Source: Burkholderia sp. Ax-1719 (GTDB lineage: Bacteria; Pseudomonadota; Gammaproteobacteria; Burkholderiales; Burkholderiaceae). From it: a DNA stretch of 64,000 nt. Made by a program: the position numbers and the translations under genes. The notes beneath the pieces were generated by a model. That model was not told where the DNA came from. It worked only from the letters and a program-made list of their open reading frames with translations, and did not search any database. This document shows, in pieces, positions 35,270 through 47,219 of the stretch; within the stretch, counting starts at the first letter, position 1; each line of letters opens with the position of its first letter. Location: the NCBI RefSeq assembly GCF_011753055.1, contig NZ_VWWJ01000001.1:682001-746000 (forward strand). The letters are read 5' to 3'.

Positions 35270-36991
35270 TTAGACCGTCACAGCCTGTCCGCTACGCTTC
35301 GTCGTGGGATTGGGCGCGACCACACCGCCACGCGCGGGCGCGCCATTCGCCACGTAATACGGGGTATTCACACGTTCGAGCGCTGCGCGCCCGCGAATGC
35401 GGTCGGCGATCTTCTCGGCCATCATGATGGTTGGCGCGTTGAGATTGCCCGTGGTAATCAGCGGCATGATCGACGCATCCACGACGCGCAGACCGTCGAT
35501 GCCGTGCACGCGGCCTTCCGCATCCACCACGGCCATATTGTCGTAGCCCATTGGGCACGAACAGGACGGGTGGTAAGCCGTTTCCGCGCGATTGCGCACG
35601 AACGCATCGATCTGCGCGTCGGTTTGCATCTCCGCGCCAGGATTCAGCTCACGGCCACGGAAGCGATCGAGCGCGGGTTGCGCGATGATCTCGCGCGTGA
35701 TGCGGATAGCGTCGCGGAACTCGCGCCAGTCGAGTGCCTCGGCCATATAGTTGAAGAGAATCGACGGATGCTGGCGCGGATCGCGCGAGCGCAGTTTCAC
35801 GCGGCCACGGCTAGGCGAGCGCATCGATCCCACGTGCGCCTGAAAGCCATGCATCTCGATGGCGTTGCTGCCGTTGTAATTGATCGCAACCGGCAGAAAG
35901 TGATACTGGATATTGGGCCAGGGATCGTCATCGCGCGTGCGGATAAAGCCGCCTGCCTCGAAATGATTGCTCGCGCCGATGCCGGTGCCGCGCAGCATCC
36001 ATTCAAGGCCAATCGCAGGTTGATTGCGCAGCTTCAGTGCAGGGTAAAGCGAGACCGGTTCCTTGCACTCGTATTGCATGTACATTTCCAGGTGATCCTG
36101 AAGATTGCGGCCCACGCCTGGCAAATCCAGCACAACGGGAATATCGAGTTCTTTCAGCCATTCGCCCGGGCCGACGCCTGAGCGTTGCAGAATCTGCGGC
36201 GAAGCAATCGCGCCGGCGCAAAGCAGCACTTCACGGCGCGCATGGCGCGTCACGCGCGCCGGGCCGTCCATGAAGACCACGCCGCGTGCGCGCTTGCCAC
36301 TAAAAAGAATGCGGTCGGTGACGGCATGCGTCACGATGTCGAGATTGGGCCGATGACGCGCCTGGTCGAGATAGCCGCGAGCCGTGCTCGCGCGCCGCCC
36401 TTTGGCTGTGACGGTGCGATCCATCGGGCCGAAGCCTTCCTGACGGTAACCGTTGAGATCGTCCGTGCGCGGGTAGCCGGCCTGCACGCCAGCCTCGACC
36501 ATCGCTTCGAACAGCGGGTTCACGCCGGGCTTGCTGGTTGTGACGTGCACGGGGCCATCACCGCCGTGATAGTCGTTCGCGCCGACATCACGCGTTTCCG
36601 CCTTGCGAAAATACGGCAGACAGTCCAGATAGCTCCAGTTTTCGAGGCCTTTTATCGCGCTCCAGCCATCGTAGTCAAGCGCATTGCCGCGGATGTAGCA
36701 CATGCCGTTAATGAGCGATGATCCGCCTAGTCCCTTGCCGCGACCGCATTCCATGCGGCGATTGTCCATATGCGGTTCGGGATCGGTTTCGTAAGCCCAG
36801 TTGTAGCGGCGTCCCTGCAAGGGGTAGGCGAGCGCCGCCGGCATCTGCGTGCGAAAGTCGAAGCGATAGTCGGGGCCGCCGGCTTCCAGCAGCAGCACCG
36901 TGACGTCGCGATCTTCGGTGAGGCGCGTGGCGAGCACATTGCCCGCCGATCCCGCGCCGATGATGATGTAGTCGTACTCCTGCGCGGCCAT
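35270..36991 (-). CDS. betA: Choline dehydrogenase
   Basis: BetA oxidises choline to betaine aldehyde (and further) at the inner membrane with FAD. The 573-residue GMC oxidoreductase begins [20 protein letters not shown] and carries the GMC signature [20 protein letters not shown]. Near the C-terminus it has the active-site [11 protein letters not shown] and [26 protein letters not shown] at 36991 follows AGAGGAGG; the frame extends into betB but is not used. It is third in betI-betB-betA, with 25 bases between betB and betA. The C-terminal tail after GRAAL is Pro/Gly-rich and variable. Confidence 0.96.
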   Translation of the reverse strand: MAAQEYDYIIIGAGSAGNVLATRLTEDRDVTVLLLEAGGPDYRFDFRTQMPAALAYPLQGRRYNWAYETDPEPHMDNRRMECGRGKGLGGSSLINGMCYIRGNALDYDGWSAIKGLENWSYLDCLPYFRKAETRDVGANDYHGGDGPVHVTTSKPGVNPLFEAMVEAGVQAGYPRTDDLNGYRQEGFGPMDRTVTAKGRRASTARGYLDQARHRPNLDIVTHAVTDRILFSGKRARGVVFMDGPARVTRHARREVLLCAGAIASPQILQRSGVGPGEWLKELDIPVVLDLPGVGRNLQDHLEMYMQYECKEPVSLYPALKLRNQPAIGLEWMLRGTGIGASNHFEAGGFIRTRDDDPWPNIQYHFLPVAINYNGSNAIEMHGFQAHVGSMRSPSRGRVKLRSRDPRQHPSILFNYMAEALDWREFRDAIRITREIIAQPALDRFRGRELNPGAEMQTDAQIDAFVRNRAETAYHPSCSCPMGYDNMAVVDAEGRVHGIDGLRVVDASIMPLITTGNLNAPTIMMAEKIADRIRGRAALERVNTPYYVANGAPARGGVVAPNPTTKRSGQAVTV

Positions 36992-37016
36992 CTGCGGTTC
37001 CTCCTCTGCGGCGCGT

Positions 37017-38486
<1,470 letters not shown>

Positions 38487-38502
38487 GCGGTGTCGCTCCG
38501 GT

Positions 38503-39114
38503 TCAGGCGTGCTGGCGCGCACGCGTGGCAGCGTGCGTGTCCAGCAAAAGGTCGATGTAGTCGTTGGCAAGGCGCAGCGCGGCTTTGGTATCGAACGGCT
38601 CGCCCGTGGTCGCACCGCGCAGCCACAGACCGTCGATCATTGCGGCGAGGCCAGTGGCGGCGCGTCGCGCGGCCGGGCGCGGCATGGTCTTGCCGAATTC
38701 CGCGCAGAGATTCGAATAGAGCCGGCGCGTATTGACGTGCTGAAGCCGCCGCAAGGCGGGGACGTGCATGCTCTCGGCCCAGAACGCGAGCCACGTCTTC
38801 ATCACCGGCCCGCTGACCTGCGAGACGTCGAAATTCGCCGCCACGATGGCGCGCAAACGCGCACGAGGCTGCGGCCGCGCGGACTTGAGCCGCCGCTGGG
38901 CGGCCGCGCCGAGATCGCGCAGCACGTGGCGCATGGTGGCTTCGAGCAACGCATCCTTGCCGCCGAAATAGTGGCTGACGATGCCCGTGGAAATGCGCGC
39001 GCGCTGCGCGACGGTAGCAAGCGTCGTACCGGACATACCGGCCTGATCGATGCTTTCGAGGGTCGCATCGATGAGCTGGGCGCGGCGGATTTCGCGCATT
39101 CCGACTTTGGGCAT
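38503..39114 (-). CDS. betI: TetR-family repressor of the bet operon
   Basis: BetI represses betIBA and releases DNA when choline is present. The 203-residue protein begins [20 protein letters not shown] and has the TetR helix-turn-helix ([20 protein letters not shown], then [14 protein letters not shown]). It also has the BetI-type ligand domain with [20 protein letters not shown] and RRLYSNL. ATG at 39114 follows AGGAG. The operator and promoter are visible just upstream. It is the first gene of the operon. Confidence 0.96.
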   Translation of the reverse strand: MPKVGMREIRRAQLIDATLESIDQAGMSGTTLATVAQRARISTGIVSHYFGGKDALLEATMRHVLRDLGAAAQRRLKSARPQPRARLRAIVAANFDVSQVSGPVMKTWLAFWAESMHVPALRRLQHVNTRRLYSNLCAEFGKTMPRPAARRAATGLAAMIDGLWLRGATTGEPFDTKAALRLANDYIDLLLDTHAATRARQHA

Positions 39115-39148
39115 GACCACTCCTGGTGCATCTTGAAGGCCTCTACTG

Positions 39149-39184
39149 TAATTATTTTTTATTGAACGATCAATCAATAAAAAA
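39149..39184 (-). promoter_or_regulatory. betIBA promoter with overlapping palindromic operator
   Basis: On the minus strand TTGATT (39177-39172), a 17-base spacer and TAATTA (39154-39149) form a sigma-70 promoter 35 bases before betI. The perfect inverted repeat TTTTTTATTGA/TCAATAAAAAA (39155-39184) covers the -35 box and spacer, with a nested ATTGA-N4-TCAAT at 39161-39174. This is where BetI would bind to block RNA polymerase. Confidence 0.75.
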
Positions 39185-39386
39185 CCTGGGCGCGTTGTTC
39201 GTGACGCATCGGGACAGATGCGCGTCGGGTTTGCGATGGTCATGGTCCCGCATGTCGTCCCACGCCTGGCGCACGTCGTTTGAGCGCAAGTCTGGTGAGA
39301 TTTGGCTTTATACGTTTTGCAGGTCCGTGCGCTGCATGCAGCACGCGGCCCTTCAACCGTAGTGCGAGTCCGGAGAGACCGACACC

Positions 39387-40529
39387 ATGAAAAGAACGAA
39401 TACGGCGGCACTCAGCGCCATTGCGCTGGCGACGATGCTGATGTCCAGCGCCTCTTATGCGCAAAGCAGCGTGACCCTCTACGGCATCATCGACGGCGGT
39501 GTGACCTGGGTGAACAACGCTGGCGGCTCGCATCAGGTCAAGTTCGACGATGGAATTTCCTATGCGAACCGCTTCGGGCTCAAGGGTACGGAAGATCTGG
39601 GCGGGGGACTGAAAGCGGTGTTCGAACTGGAGAGCGGATTCCACCTCGGCAATGGGCAGATCGCCAACGGTGGCTCATTGTTTGGGCGTGCGGCTTATGT
39701 GGGACTGCAGAGCGATTGGGGCACGCTCACGTTTGGTAATCAGATCGATATGACGCAGGAGATGGTCTATCTGTTCAACGTGACGGCGTGGGCGAGCGGA
39801 TATGCGATCAACCAGGGCGACTTCGACCGGATGAACGGAGACCATCTGCCTAATGCGATCAAGTTCATGTCGAATACGTATGGCGGGTTCCAGTTTGGCG
39901 GCATGTATTCGTTCAGCAATACGCCAGGGGATTTTCATACGGGTAGCGCGTGGAGTGTGGGGGCGCAGTATCAGCATGGCGACTTCGCGATGGGGACGGC
40001 GTATACGCAGCTGAATAATCCTTCCGGAATTTATGCGTTTGATCCTTACGCAATGATTGGTGTGCGGTCGTTTTTTGGGCGGCCTACCGTGAGTGTCGAT
40101 GCTGCTACGGGGGCGGTTACTGATCTCTATTCCAGTGATTCGTTTCCTGTTGATAAGCAGGGGACGTTTGGGATTGGCGCTAGCTATGTGATTAACGCTG
40201 TTACGCTTTCTGGTGATTTTACTTATACGCAGATCAAGGCGTTTGGGGAGAGTGAGCATATGCTCGTGGCTGAAGGCGGTGTGAACTGGCAGGTTACGCC
40301 GGCTTTTAGTGCTATCGGCGGGTATCAGTACACGCACTTCGATGGGCATCACTGGAATCAGATTTCTGCTGGGTTGCATTATCTGCTTTCCAAGAATACT
40401 GATGTTTATGTTTCTGGTGATTGGCTTAAGGCTTCGCAAGGGGTGGATGCTGTTATTGGGTATAGCTTTACGCCTTCTTCTACGACTACTCAGGCTGATG
40501 TACGGATTGGGATGCGGCATTCTTTCTGA
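39387..40529 (+). CDS. Burkholderia-type general porin
   Basis: A 380-residue outer-membrane trimeric porin of the Gram-negative porin family. The signal peptide ends SASYA, the mature protein begins [19 protein letters not shown], and the typical [24 protein letters not shown] follows. The protein ends in Phe, as outer-membrane barrels do. ATG at 39387 follows GGAGAG. It is divergent from betI, with 272 bases between. From about 39900 on, codons increasingly end in T and GC content falls compared with the first half, although the protein pattern stays porin-like throughout. Confidence 0.93.
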   Translation: MKRTNTAALSAIALATMLMSSASYAQSSVTLYGIIDGGVTWVNNAGGSHQVKFDDGISYANRFGLKGTEDLGGGLKAVFELESGFHLGNGQIANGGSLFGRAAYVGLQSDWGTLTFGNQIDMTQEMVYLFNVTAWASGYAINQGDFDRMNGDHLPNAIKFMSNTYGGFQFGGMYSFSNTPGDFHTGSAWSVGAQYQHGDFAMGTAYTQLNNPSGIYAFDPYAMIGVRSFFGRPTVSVDAATGAVTDLYSSDSFPVDKQGTFGIGASYVINAVTLSGDFTYTQIKAFGESEHMLVAEGGVNWQVTPAFSAIGGYQYTHFDGHHWNQISAGLHYLLSKNTDVYVSGDWLKASQGVDAVIGYSFTPSSTTTQADVRIGMRHSF

Positions 40530-40551
40530 TGTTTCTTTTTTGATGTGGGCA

Positions 40552-41070
40552 TTTCTTTGTGTTCGTGTCGGTCTATTAGCGTTGCCCCTGTGCGGGGCGG
40601 CACCTACTTTTCTTTGCCGCGGCAAAGAAAAGTAGGCAAAAGAAAGCCGCTCACACCGCTAATTTGACGCCGTCCACCACTAGCCTATCAACGGAGTGGT
40701 GACTGGGCATTGCTCGCCCCACGCGCCTAAAATCGGAGTGACAAGGCAGTCATTCATCCCGTTGCTCGCTGCGCTCGCAACGGTTGGGTATGCGAGGGAA
40801 AGCGCAAACCTTCGGTTTGCGTTATGCCCCACGGGGCGCTTGCGCCCCCGGATGTGTGGGTGGCACCACTCTGTTATCAGGCCAGTGATGCGGGCGCTGC
40901 CCGGGCGCCACTTTGTTTTATAGGCAGTGGGTGTACGGCGAAGCACTGGCGGTGTGAGCGGCTTTCTTTTCCCCCCTTTTCTTTGCCGCTGCAAAGAAAA
41001 GGGGGTGCCGCCCCGCACAGGGGCAACCCTGGCATACCGACAACAAACCAAGGAAATGCCCACACCAAAA
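40552..41070. repeat. Composite intergenic element with inverted arms of about 110 bp
   Basis: The left arm (about 40552-40664) and right arm (about 40945-41070) are near-copies in opposite orientation. Both contain GGGCATTTC, TTGCCCCTGTGCGGGGCGGC, the TTTCTTTGCCGC palindrome, AAAGAAAGCCGCTCACACCG and flanking bases, read outwards to inwards. Each arm has its own palindrome; in the left arm CCTACTTTTCTTTGCCG and its perfect complement span 40603-40636. The 280-base centre holds several hairpins (CCGTTGC/GCAACGG, CGCAAACC/GGTTTGCG, GCCCC/GGGGC) and no gene. No transposase and no obvious target duplication are seen. Similar palindromes are common between genes in Paraburkholderia. The 678-base gap 40530-41207 is otherwise empty. 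Confidence 0.75.
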
Positions 41071-41207
41071 TAAAACCAAACCAAAAAAGCCACACAAACT
41101 GGCGTCCCCATCATAACCCCATGCCGCTTTTGTTCTATCGGCAAACCCAGCAAATTTGGTCTACTGACACCAATCGCCGCGCAAGCGGCCAAACCAGGGA
41201 TAACCAG

Positions 41208-42593
41208 ATGAACGTCAGCGTCTTCGACCTGTTCAAGATCGGCATCGGTCCGTCGAGTTCGCACACGGTGGGTCCAATGATCGCCGCTTGCCGCTTCGCA
41301 TCGCATATCGAGGACGCCAATCTGCTCGGTTTCGTGCGTCGCGTGAAGGTGGAGCTGTACGGTTCGCTGGGCGCCACCGGCAAGGGCCACGGCACCGACA
41401 AGGCGGTCCTGCTCGGTCTCGAAGGCAATCTGCCGCATGCCATCGACCCGGACAGCATCGAGCCGCGTCTGGCCGCCATCCGCCGCGATCGCGAACTGGT
41501 GCTGCTCGGCAAGCAGCCAATCCGTTTCGATGAGCGCGAGTGCATCGGCTTCTATCGCAAGACGATGGGCGGCGCCAACACCCTCCACTCGAATGGCATG
41601 CGCTTTCAAGCCTTCGATGAGCAGGGGCAATTGCTGGTCGAGAAGGAGTATTACTCAGTCGGCGGCGGGTTTGTCGTCAATCGCGAGGGCGATCGCGTGA
41701 ATGGCGTGCGCGGTGCACAGGAAGTGCCCTGGCCGTTCCGCACTGGCGACGATCTGCTGCGCGTGTGCCGCGAAAGCGGCCTCTCGATCGCCGAGGTGGT
41801 GTTCGCCAATGAATGCGCGTCGCGTTCGCCCGAAGCCGTACGCGAAGGTCTGATGGAAATCTGGCAGACCATGGCTGCTTGCGTGGAGCGCGGTTGCCGC
41901 ATGCGTGGCGAGCTGCCGGGCCCGATGCAGGTGCGTCGTCGTGCGGCCGATCTTTGCTCGAATCTGCGGGCGCGTTCGGAAGAGTCGCTGCGCGATCCGC
42001 TTTCGATGCTCGACTGGGTCAATCTCTACGCGATGGCCGTGAACGAGGAAAACGCCGCTGGCGGGCGCGTTGTGACGGCCCCCACCAATGGCGCGGCCGG
42101 CGTGATTCCCGCTGTGCTTCATTACTACGTCAAGTTCACGCCGGGCGCGAACGATAAAGGCATCGTCGATTTCCTGCTTACGGCGGCAGCCATCGGCATC
42201 ATCTACAAGGAAACGGCCTCGATTTCAGGGGCCGAAGTGGGCTGTCAGGGTGAGGTAGGCGTGGCCTGCTCGATGGCGGCGGCGGCTCTCGCGGCTGTGA
42301 TGGGCGGCACGCCGCTTCAGGTAGAAAACGCCGCCGAAATCGGCATGGAGCACAACCTGGGCATGACCTGCGATCCGGTAGGCGGTCTCGTGCAGATTCC
42401 CTGCATCGAACGTAATGCGATGGGCGCGATCAAGGCGCTCAACGCTTCGCGCATGGCGCTCAAGGGCAATGGCGAGCACTACGTCACGCTCGATAACGTC
42501 ATCAAGACCATGCGCGAAACGGGCGCGGATATGAAAACCAAATACAAGGAAACGTCGCGGGGCGGTCTGGCCGTGAACGTCATCGAATGCTAA
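41208..42593 (+). CDS. sdaA: L-serine ammonia-lyase (iron-sulfur)
   Basis: SdaA deaminates L-serine to pyruvate with a 4Fe-4S cluster. The 461-residue single-chain enzyme begins [20 protein letters not shown] and ends in the catalytic domain with [12 protein letters not shown], the cluster cysteines in [17 protein letters not shown] and [12 protein letters not shown], and [15 protein letters not shown] at 41208 follows CCAGGGA; the frame is open upstream through the repeat element, which is not coding. It lies 31 bases before soxB on the same strand, so serine made by GlyA from sarcosine-derived glycine can be turned into pyruvate under the same control. Confidence 0.96.
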   Translation: MNVSVFDLFKIGIGPSSSHTVGPMIAACRFASHIEDANLLGFVRRVKVELYGSLGATGKGHGTDKAVLLGLEGNLPHAIDPDSIEPRLAAIRRDRELVLLGKQPIRFDERECIGFYRKTMGGANTLHSNGMRFQAFDEQGQLLVEKEYYSVGGGFVVNREGDRVNGVRGAQEVPWPFRTGDDLLRVCRESGLSIAEVVFANECASRSPEAVREGLMEIWQTMAACVERGCRMRGELPGPMQVRRRAADLCSNLRARSEESLRDPLSMLDWVNLYAMAVNEENAAGGRVVTAPTNGAAGVIPAVLHYYVKFTPGANDKGIVDFLLTAAAIGIIYKETASISGAEVGCQGEVGVACSMAAAALAAVMGGTPLQVENAAEIGMEHNLGMTCDPVGGLVQIPCIERNAMGAIKALNASRMALKGNGEHYVTLDNVIKTMRETGADMKTKYKETSRGGLAVNVIEC

Positions 42594-42624
42594 TTGCAAA
42601 AACGCGCAACGAAGGAACCGTGAA

Positions 42625-43869
42625 ATGAGCCGCTATTCGATATTCAGTCTGTTCCGCAACGGGTTGTCGTATCACGAGAACTGGGAGCGACAATGGAAGA
42701 GTCCGGAGCCTAAAAAGGAATACGACGTGGTGATCGTCGGCGGCGGCGGGCATGGTCTGGCGACGGCCTATTATCTGGCGAAGGAGCACGGTGTAAAGAA
42801 CATCGCGATCCTCGAAAAAGGCTGGATTGGCGGCGGCAATACGGCGCGTAACACCACCATCGTGCGTTCGAACTATCTCTGGGACGAATCGGCTGCACTG
42901 TATGAGAAGGCGATGAAACTCTGGGAAGGGCTCGCGCAGGACCTCAACTACAACGTGATGTTCAGCCAGCGCGGCGTGCTGAATCTCGCGCATACGCTAC
43001 AGGATGTGCGCGATACCGAACGTCGCGTGAATGCGAACCGCCTCAATGGCGTCGATGCCGAATTCCTCACGCCTGCGCAGATCAAGGAAATCGAGCCCAC
43101 CATCAATCTCAACAGCCGCTATCCCGTGCTGGGCGCATCGATCCAGCGCCGCGCGGGCGTGGCGCGTCACGATGCGGTGGCGTGGGGCTTCGCACGCGGC
43201 GCGGATCGCCTGGGTGTGGATATCATTCAGAACTGCCAGGTGACGGGCATTCGCCGTGATGGCGCGCGCGTGACGGGCGTGGATACGGTCAAGGGCTTTA
43301 TCAAGGCTAAAAAGGTGGCCGTGGTGGCCGCGGGCAACACCACCACGCTCGCCGATATGGCCGGCGTGCGTCTGCCGCTCGAAAGCCATCCGCTGCAGGC
43401 GCTGGTATCCGAGCCGATCAAGCCGGTCGTCAATACGGTCATCATGTCGAACGCCGTGCACGCCTATATCAGCCAGTCCGACAAGGGCGATCTGGTGATT
43501 GGCGCGGGCGTCGATCAATACACGGGGTTTGGCCAGCGCGGCAGTTTCAATATTATCGAAGGCACCCTGCAGGCCATCGTCGAGATGTTCCCGGTGTTCT
43601 CGCGCGTGCGCATGAACCGTCAGTGGGGCGGCATCGTCGATGTCTCGCCGGACGCCTGCCCGATCATCAGCAAGACCGACGTGAAAGGCCTCTATTTCAA
43701 CTGCGGTTGGGGCACGGGCGGCTTCAAGGCCACGCCGGGGTCGGGCTGGACTTTCGCGCACACCATCGCCAACGATGAACCGCATCCGCTGAACGCGGCG
43801 TTCTCGCTGGACCGTTTCTACACCGGCCATCTGATCGACGAGCACGGCGCAGCCGCCGTTGCGCACTGA
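42625..43869 (+). CDS. soxB: Heterotetrameric sarcosine oxidase, beta subunit
   Basis: SoxB is the catalytic flavoprotein that oxidises sarcosine to glycine. The 414-residue protein has the FAD loop [18 protein letters not shown] and the [20 protein letters not shown] segment. The site for covalent FMN is at the histidine in [14 protein letters not shown], and [20 protein letters not shown] lies near the C-terminus. AAGGAAC precedes the ATG. It begins the soxBDAG cluster of four coupled genes and follows sdaA closely. Confidence 0.96.
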   Translation: MSRYSIFSLFRNGLSYHENWERQWKSPEPKKEYDVVIVGGGGHGLATAYYLAKEHGVKNIAILEKGWIGGGNTARNTTIVRSNYLWDESAALYEKAMKLWEGLAQDLNYNVMFSQRGVLNLAHTLQDVRDTERRVNANRLNGVDAEFLTPAQIKEIEPTINLNSRYPVLGASIQRRAGVARHDAVAWGFARGADRLGVDIIQNCQVTGIRRDGARVTGVDTVKGFIKAKKVAVVAAGNTTTLADMAGVRLPLESHPLQALVSEPIKPVVNTVIMSNAVHAYISQSDKGDLVIGAGVDQYTGFGQRGSFNIIEGTLQAIVEMFPVFSRVRMNRQWGGIVDVSPDACPIISKTDVKGLYFNCGWGTGGFKATPGSGWTFAHTIANDEPHPLNAAFSLDRFYTGHLIDEHGAAAVAH

Positions 43870-43899
43870 TCCCTCACGGACCTGAAAGGAGACCATCAT

Positions 43900-44214
43900 A
43901 TGTTGCTGATCGAATGTCCGTGGTGCGGCCCGCGTGCCGAAGCGGAATTTACCTGTGGCGGCGAGGCGGAAATCGCCCGCCCGCTCGAAACCGAAAAACT
44001 CACTGATAAGGAATGGGGCGATTACCTGTTCATGCGCCATAACCCGCGCGGCGTGCACAAGGAGCAATGGCTGCACGCGCAGGGCTGCCGCCGCTGGTTC
44101 ATGGTGACGCGCGATACCGTGAGCTACGAGATTCACGGCTACGAAACATTCCGCACGGGCGGCACGGCTGCCGCGAACGCACAGGATAAAGGCACGCAAG
44201 GGAGCAAGGCATGA
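43900..44214 (+). CDS. soxD: Sarcosine oxidase, delta subunit
   Basis: A 104-residue zinc-binding subunit of the heterotetramer. It starts MLLIECPWCGPRAEAEFTCGGEA, with the CPWCG zinc motif and a third cysteine, and has the typical HNPRGVHKEQWLHAQGCRRWF. ATG at 43900 follows AAAGGAG, and the stop overlaps soxA by four bases. The length is normal for the subunit. Confidence 0.96.
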   Translation: MLLIECPWCGPRAEAEFTCGGEAEIARPLETEKLTDKEWGDYLFMRHNPRGVHKEQWLHAQGCRRWFMVTRDTVSYEIHGYETFRTGGTAAANAQDKGTQGSKA

Positions 44215-47200
44215 GCCAGAAAAATCGTCTGGGCGGCGGCGGTCGCGTCAATCGCGCGATTCCCCTGACCTTCACGTTCAATGGCCGCACGTATCAGGGC
44301 TATCAGGGCGACACGCTGGCATCGGCGCTGCTCGCCAACGATGTGCATTTCGTTGCGCGCAGCTTCAAGTATCACCGCCCGCGTGGCATCGTCACGGCCG
44401 ATGTGGCGGAGCCGAATGCCGTCGTGCAACTGGAAACCGGCGCGTATACGGTGCCGAATGCACGCGCCACGGAAATCGAGCTGTATCAGGGGCTCGTGGC
44501 GAACAGCGTGAACGCGGTGCCGGATCTGGAAAACGACCGCATGGCCGTGAACCAGAAGTTCTCGCGCTTCATGCCGGCGGGGTTCTACTACAAGACCTTT
44601 ATGTGGCCGCGTAAGTTCTGGCCGAAATACGAGGAAAAGATTCGGGAAGCGGCGGGTCTGGGCAAAGCGCCCGAAGCGCTCGACGCTGACCGCTACGACA
44701 AGACCTTTGCGCATTGCGACGTGCTCGTAGTGGGCGGCGGTCCGGTCGGTCTGCTCGCTGCATTGACGGCGGGGCGCAGCGGCGCACGCGTGATTCTCGT
44801 CGACGATCAGCGCGAGCTGGGCGGCAGCCTGCTCGCAGGCAAGACCGAAATCGACGGACGCCCCGCAATTCACTGGGTCGAAAAGGTCGAAGCCGAACTC
44901 GCCGCGCTGCCCGATGTGCAGATTCTCTCGCGCAGCACGGCATTTGGTTATCAGGATCACAATCTCGTCACCGTTGCGCAGCGTTTGACCGAGCATCTGC
45001 CGGTCTCGACGCGCCAGGGCTCGCGCGAACTGCTGTGGAAGATCCGCGCGAAGCGCGTGATTCTCGCCACGGGCGCACACGAACGTCCCATCGTATTCGG
45101 CAATAACGATCTGCCGGGCGTGATGCTGGCCGGCGCGGTGTCGACCTATATCCATCGCTATGGTGTGCTGCCGGGCCGCAATGCCGTGGTGTTCACGAAC
45201 AACGACGCGGGCTATCGCTGTGCGCTCGATCTCAAGGCTGGCGGCGCAGCGGTGACGATTGTCGATCCGCGCGGCCAGAGCACGAGCGAGTGGCAGACTG
45301 CCGCGCGCCGCCAGGGCGTGAAGATCATGAATAACGCGGCGATCATGAGCGCACGCGGCAAGACGCGTGTGAACGCCGTCGAAGTGGTGGCCTGGAACAA
45401 AGGCCAGACCGGCGCGAAACAGGCCGATCTGCCCTGCGATCTGGTGGCGATGTCGGGCGGCTTCAATCCGGTGCTGCACCTGTTCGCGCAGTCGGGCGGC
45501 AAGGCCACGTGGAGCGAGGCGAAATCGTGCTTCATTCCCGGCAAGCGCGTGCAGCCCGAAGTGAGCGCGGGCGCGGCAGTGGGCGAATTCAGCCTGGCGC
45601 GCGGTCTCACGCAGGCTGTGGACGCAGGCGTGGACGCGGCGCAATCGCTAGGCTTTGCGGTCACGCGCCCGGCTGTGCCGAAGGTCGCCGATCCGGCTGA
45701 AGCGCCGCTGCAACCGCTGTGGCTCGTCGGCAGCCACGCGGCAGCAGCACGCGGGCCGAAGCAGTTCGTCGACTTCCAGAACGACGTGGCCGCCGCCGAT
45801 ATCCTGCTGGCCGCCCGTGAAGGTTTCGAATCGATCGAACACGTCAAGCGCTATACGGCGATGGGCTTCGGCACCGATCAGGGCAAGCTCGGCAATATCA
45901 ACGGCATGGCAATTCTGGCCAATGCGCTGGGCAAGTCGATTCCGGAAACGGGCACCACGACGTTCCGCCCTAATTACACGCCAGTGACGTTCGGTACTTT
46001 TGCGGGCCGCGAACTGGGCGATATGCTCGACCCGATCCGCAAGACCTGTGTGCACGAATGGCATGTGGAGCATGGCGCGCTGTTCGAGGACGTGGGCAAC
46101 TGGAAGCGTCCCTGGTATTTCCCGAAGAAAGGCGAAGACCTGCACGCGGCGGTCGCGCGCGAATGCCTGGCGGTGCGAAATAGCGTTGGCATTCTCGATG
46201 CCTCGACGCTCGGGAAGATCGATATTCAAGGCCCGGACGCTGCGAAGCTGCTCAACTGGGTCTATACAAATCCGTGGAGCAAGCTGGAAGTGGGCAAGTG
46301 CCGCTATGGCCTGATGCTCGACGAAAACGGCATGGTGTTCGACGACGGCGTGACCGTGCGCCTCGGCCAGCAGCACTACATGATGACCACCACGACGGGC
46401 GGCGCGGCGCGTGTACTCACGTGGCTCGAACGCTGGCTGCAGACCGAATGGCCGGATATGAAGGTGCGCCTGGCGTCCGTGACGGATCACTGGGCCACGT
46501 TTGCGGTGGTCGGGCCGAAGAGCCGTAAGGTGCTGCAGAAGGTATGCGCCGATATCGACTTTGCCAATGCGGCGTTTCCGTTCATGTCGTACCGCAACGG
46601 CACGGTGGCGGGCGCAAAGGCGCGCGTGATGCGCATCAGCTTCTCGGGCGAACTCGCCTATGAAGTGAATGTACCGGCCAATGCGGGCCGCGCCGTGTGG
46701 GAAGCCTTGATGGCAGCAGGTGCGGAATTCGACATCACGCCTTACGGCACGGAAACGATGCACGTGCTGCGCGCGGAGAAGGGTTACATCATCGTCGGTC
46801 AGGACACCGATGGATCGGTCACGCCATTCGATCTGGGCATGGGCGGGCTGGTTTCTCAGACCAAGGATTTTCTGGGCAAGCGGTCCTTGTCGCGCTCGGA
46901 TACGGCGAAGGAGGGGCGCAAGCAGTTCGTCGGTCTGCTCACGGACGATGCGCAATACGTGCTGCCCGAAGGCGGCCAGATTGTTGCGTCCGATGCGCGC
47001 GCCGCCGCGGACGGCACGATGCCGATGATCGGCCATGTGACGTCGAGTTACTTCAGCCCGATTCTCAGGCGCTCGATTGCGCTTGCGGTGGTGAAGGGCG
47101 GTCTGGGCAAGATGGGCGAAAAGATTGTGGTGCCGATGGCCGATGGGCGGCGCGTGAGTGCCACGATCGCCAGCCCGATTTTCTACGACACGGAAGGGGT

Positions 47201-47219
47201 GCGTCAGCATGTGGAATGA
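44211..47219 (+). CDS. soxA: Sarcosine oxidase, alpha subunit
   Basis: The 1002-residue alpha subunit binds NAD+ and tetrahydrofolate and takes the methyl group as 5,10-methylene-THF. Residues about 15-110 form the 2Fe-2S-like N-terminal domain (FTFNGRTYQGYQGDTLASAL). Residues about 165-600 hold the dinucleotide fold (DVLVVGGGPVGLLAALTAGRSG) and a second nucleotide loop. The last 400 residues are a GcvT-like folate domain (STLGKIDIQGPDAAKLLNWV, GELAYEVNVPA and the C-terminal barrel). ATG at 44211 overlaps soxD; soxG begins 11 bases inside its end. Confidence 0.96.
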   Translation: MSQKNRLGGGGRVNRAIPLTFTFNGRTYQGYQGDTLASALLANDVHFVARSFKYHRPRGIVTADVAEPNAVVQLETGAYTVPNARATEIELYQGLVANSVNAVPDLENDRMAVNQKFSRFMPAGFYYKTFMWPRKFWPKYEEKIREAAGLGKAPEALDADRYDKTFAHCDVLVVGGGPVGLLAALTAGRSGARVILVDDQRELGGSLLAGKTEIDGRPAIHWVEKVEAELAALPDVQILSRSTAFGYQDHNLVTVAQRLTEHLPVSTRQGSRELLWKIRAKRVILATGAHERPIVFGNNDLPGVMLAGAVSTYIHRYGVLPGRNAVVFTNNDAGYRCALDLKAGGAAVTIVDPRGQSTSEWQTAARRQGVKIMNNAAIMSARGKTRVNAVEVVAWNKGQTGAKQADLPCDLVAMSGGFNPVLHLFAQSGGKATWSEAKSCFIPGKRVQPEVSAGAAVGEFSLARGLTQAVDAGVDAAQSLGFAVTRPAVPKVADPAEAPLQPLWLVGSHAAAARGPKQFVDFQNDVAAADILLAAREGFESIEHVKRYTAMGFGTDQGKLGNINGMAILANALGKSIPETGTTTFRPNYTPVTFGTFAGRELGDMLDPIRKTCVHEWHVEHGALFEDVGNWKRPWYFPKKGEDLHAAVARECLAVRNSVGILDASTLGKIDIQGPDAAKLLNWVYTNPWSKLEVGKCRYGLMLDENGMVFDDGVTVRLGQQHYMMTTTTGGAARVLTWLERWLQTEWPDMKVRLASVTDHWATFAVVGPKSRKVLQKVCADIDFANAAFPFMSYRNGTVAGAKARVMRISFSGELAYEVNVPANAGRAVWEALMAAGAEFDITPYGTETMHVLRAEKGYIIVGQDTDGSVTPFDLGMGGLVSQTKDFLGKRSLSRSDTAKEGRKQFVGLLTDDAQYVLPEGGQIVASDARAAADGTMPMIGHVTSSYFSPILRRSIALAVVKGGLGKMGEKIVVPMADGRRVSATIASPIFYDTEGVRQHVE

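Noticed and set aside
40530..41207. Insertion sequence between porin and sdaA
   Set aside because: No transposase frame is found, and the long frame running into sdaA from 40824 is only the open upstream phase of that gene.
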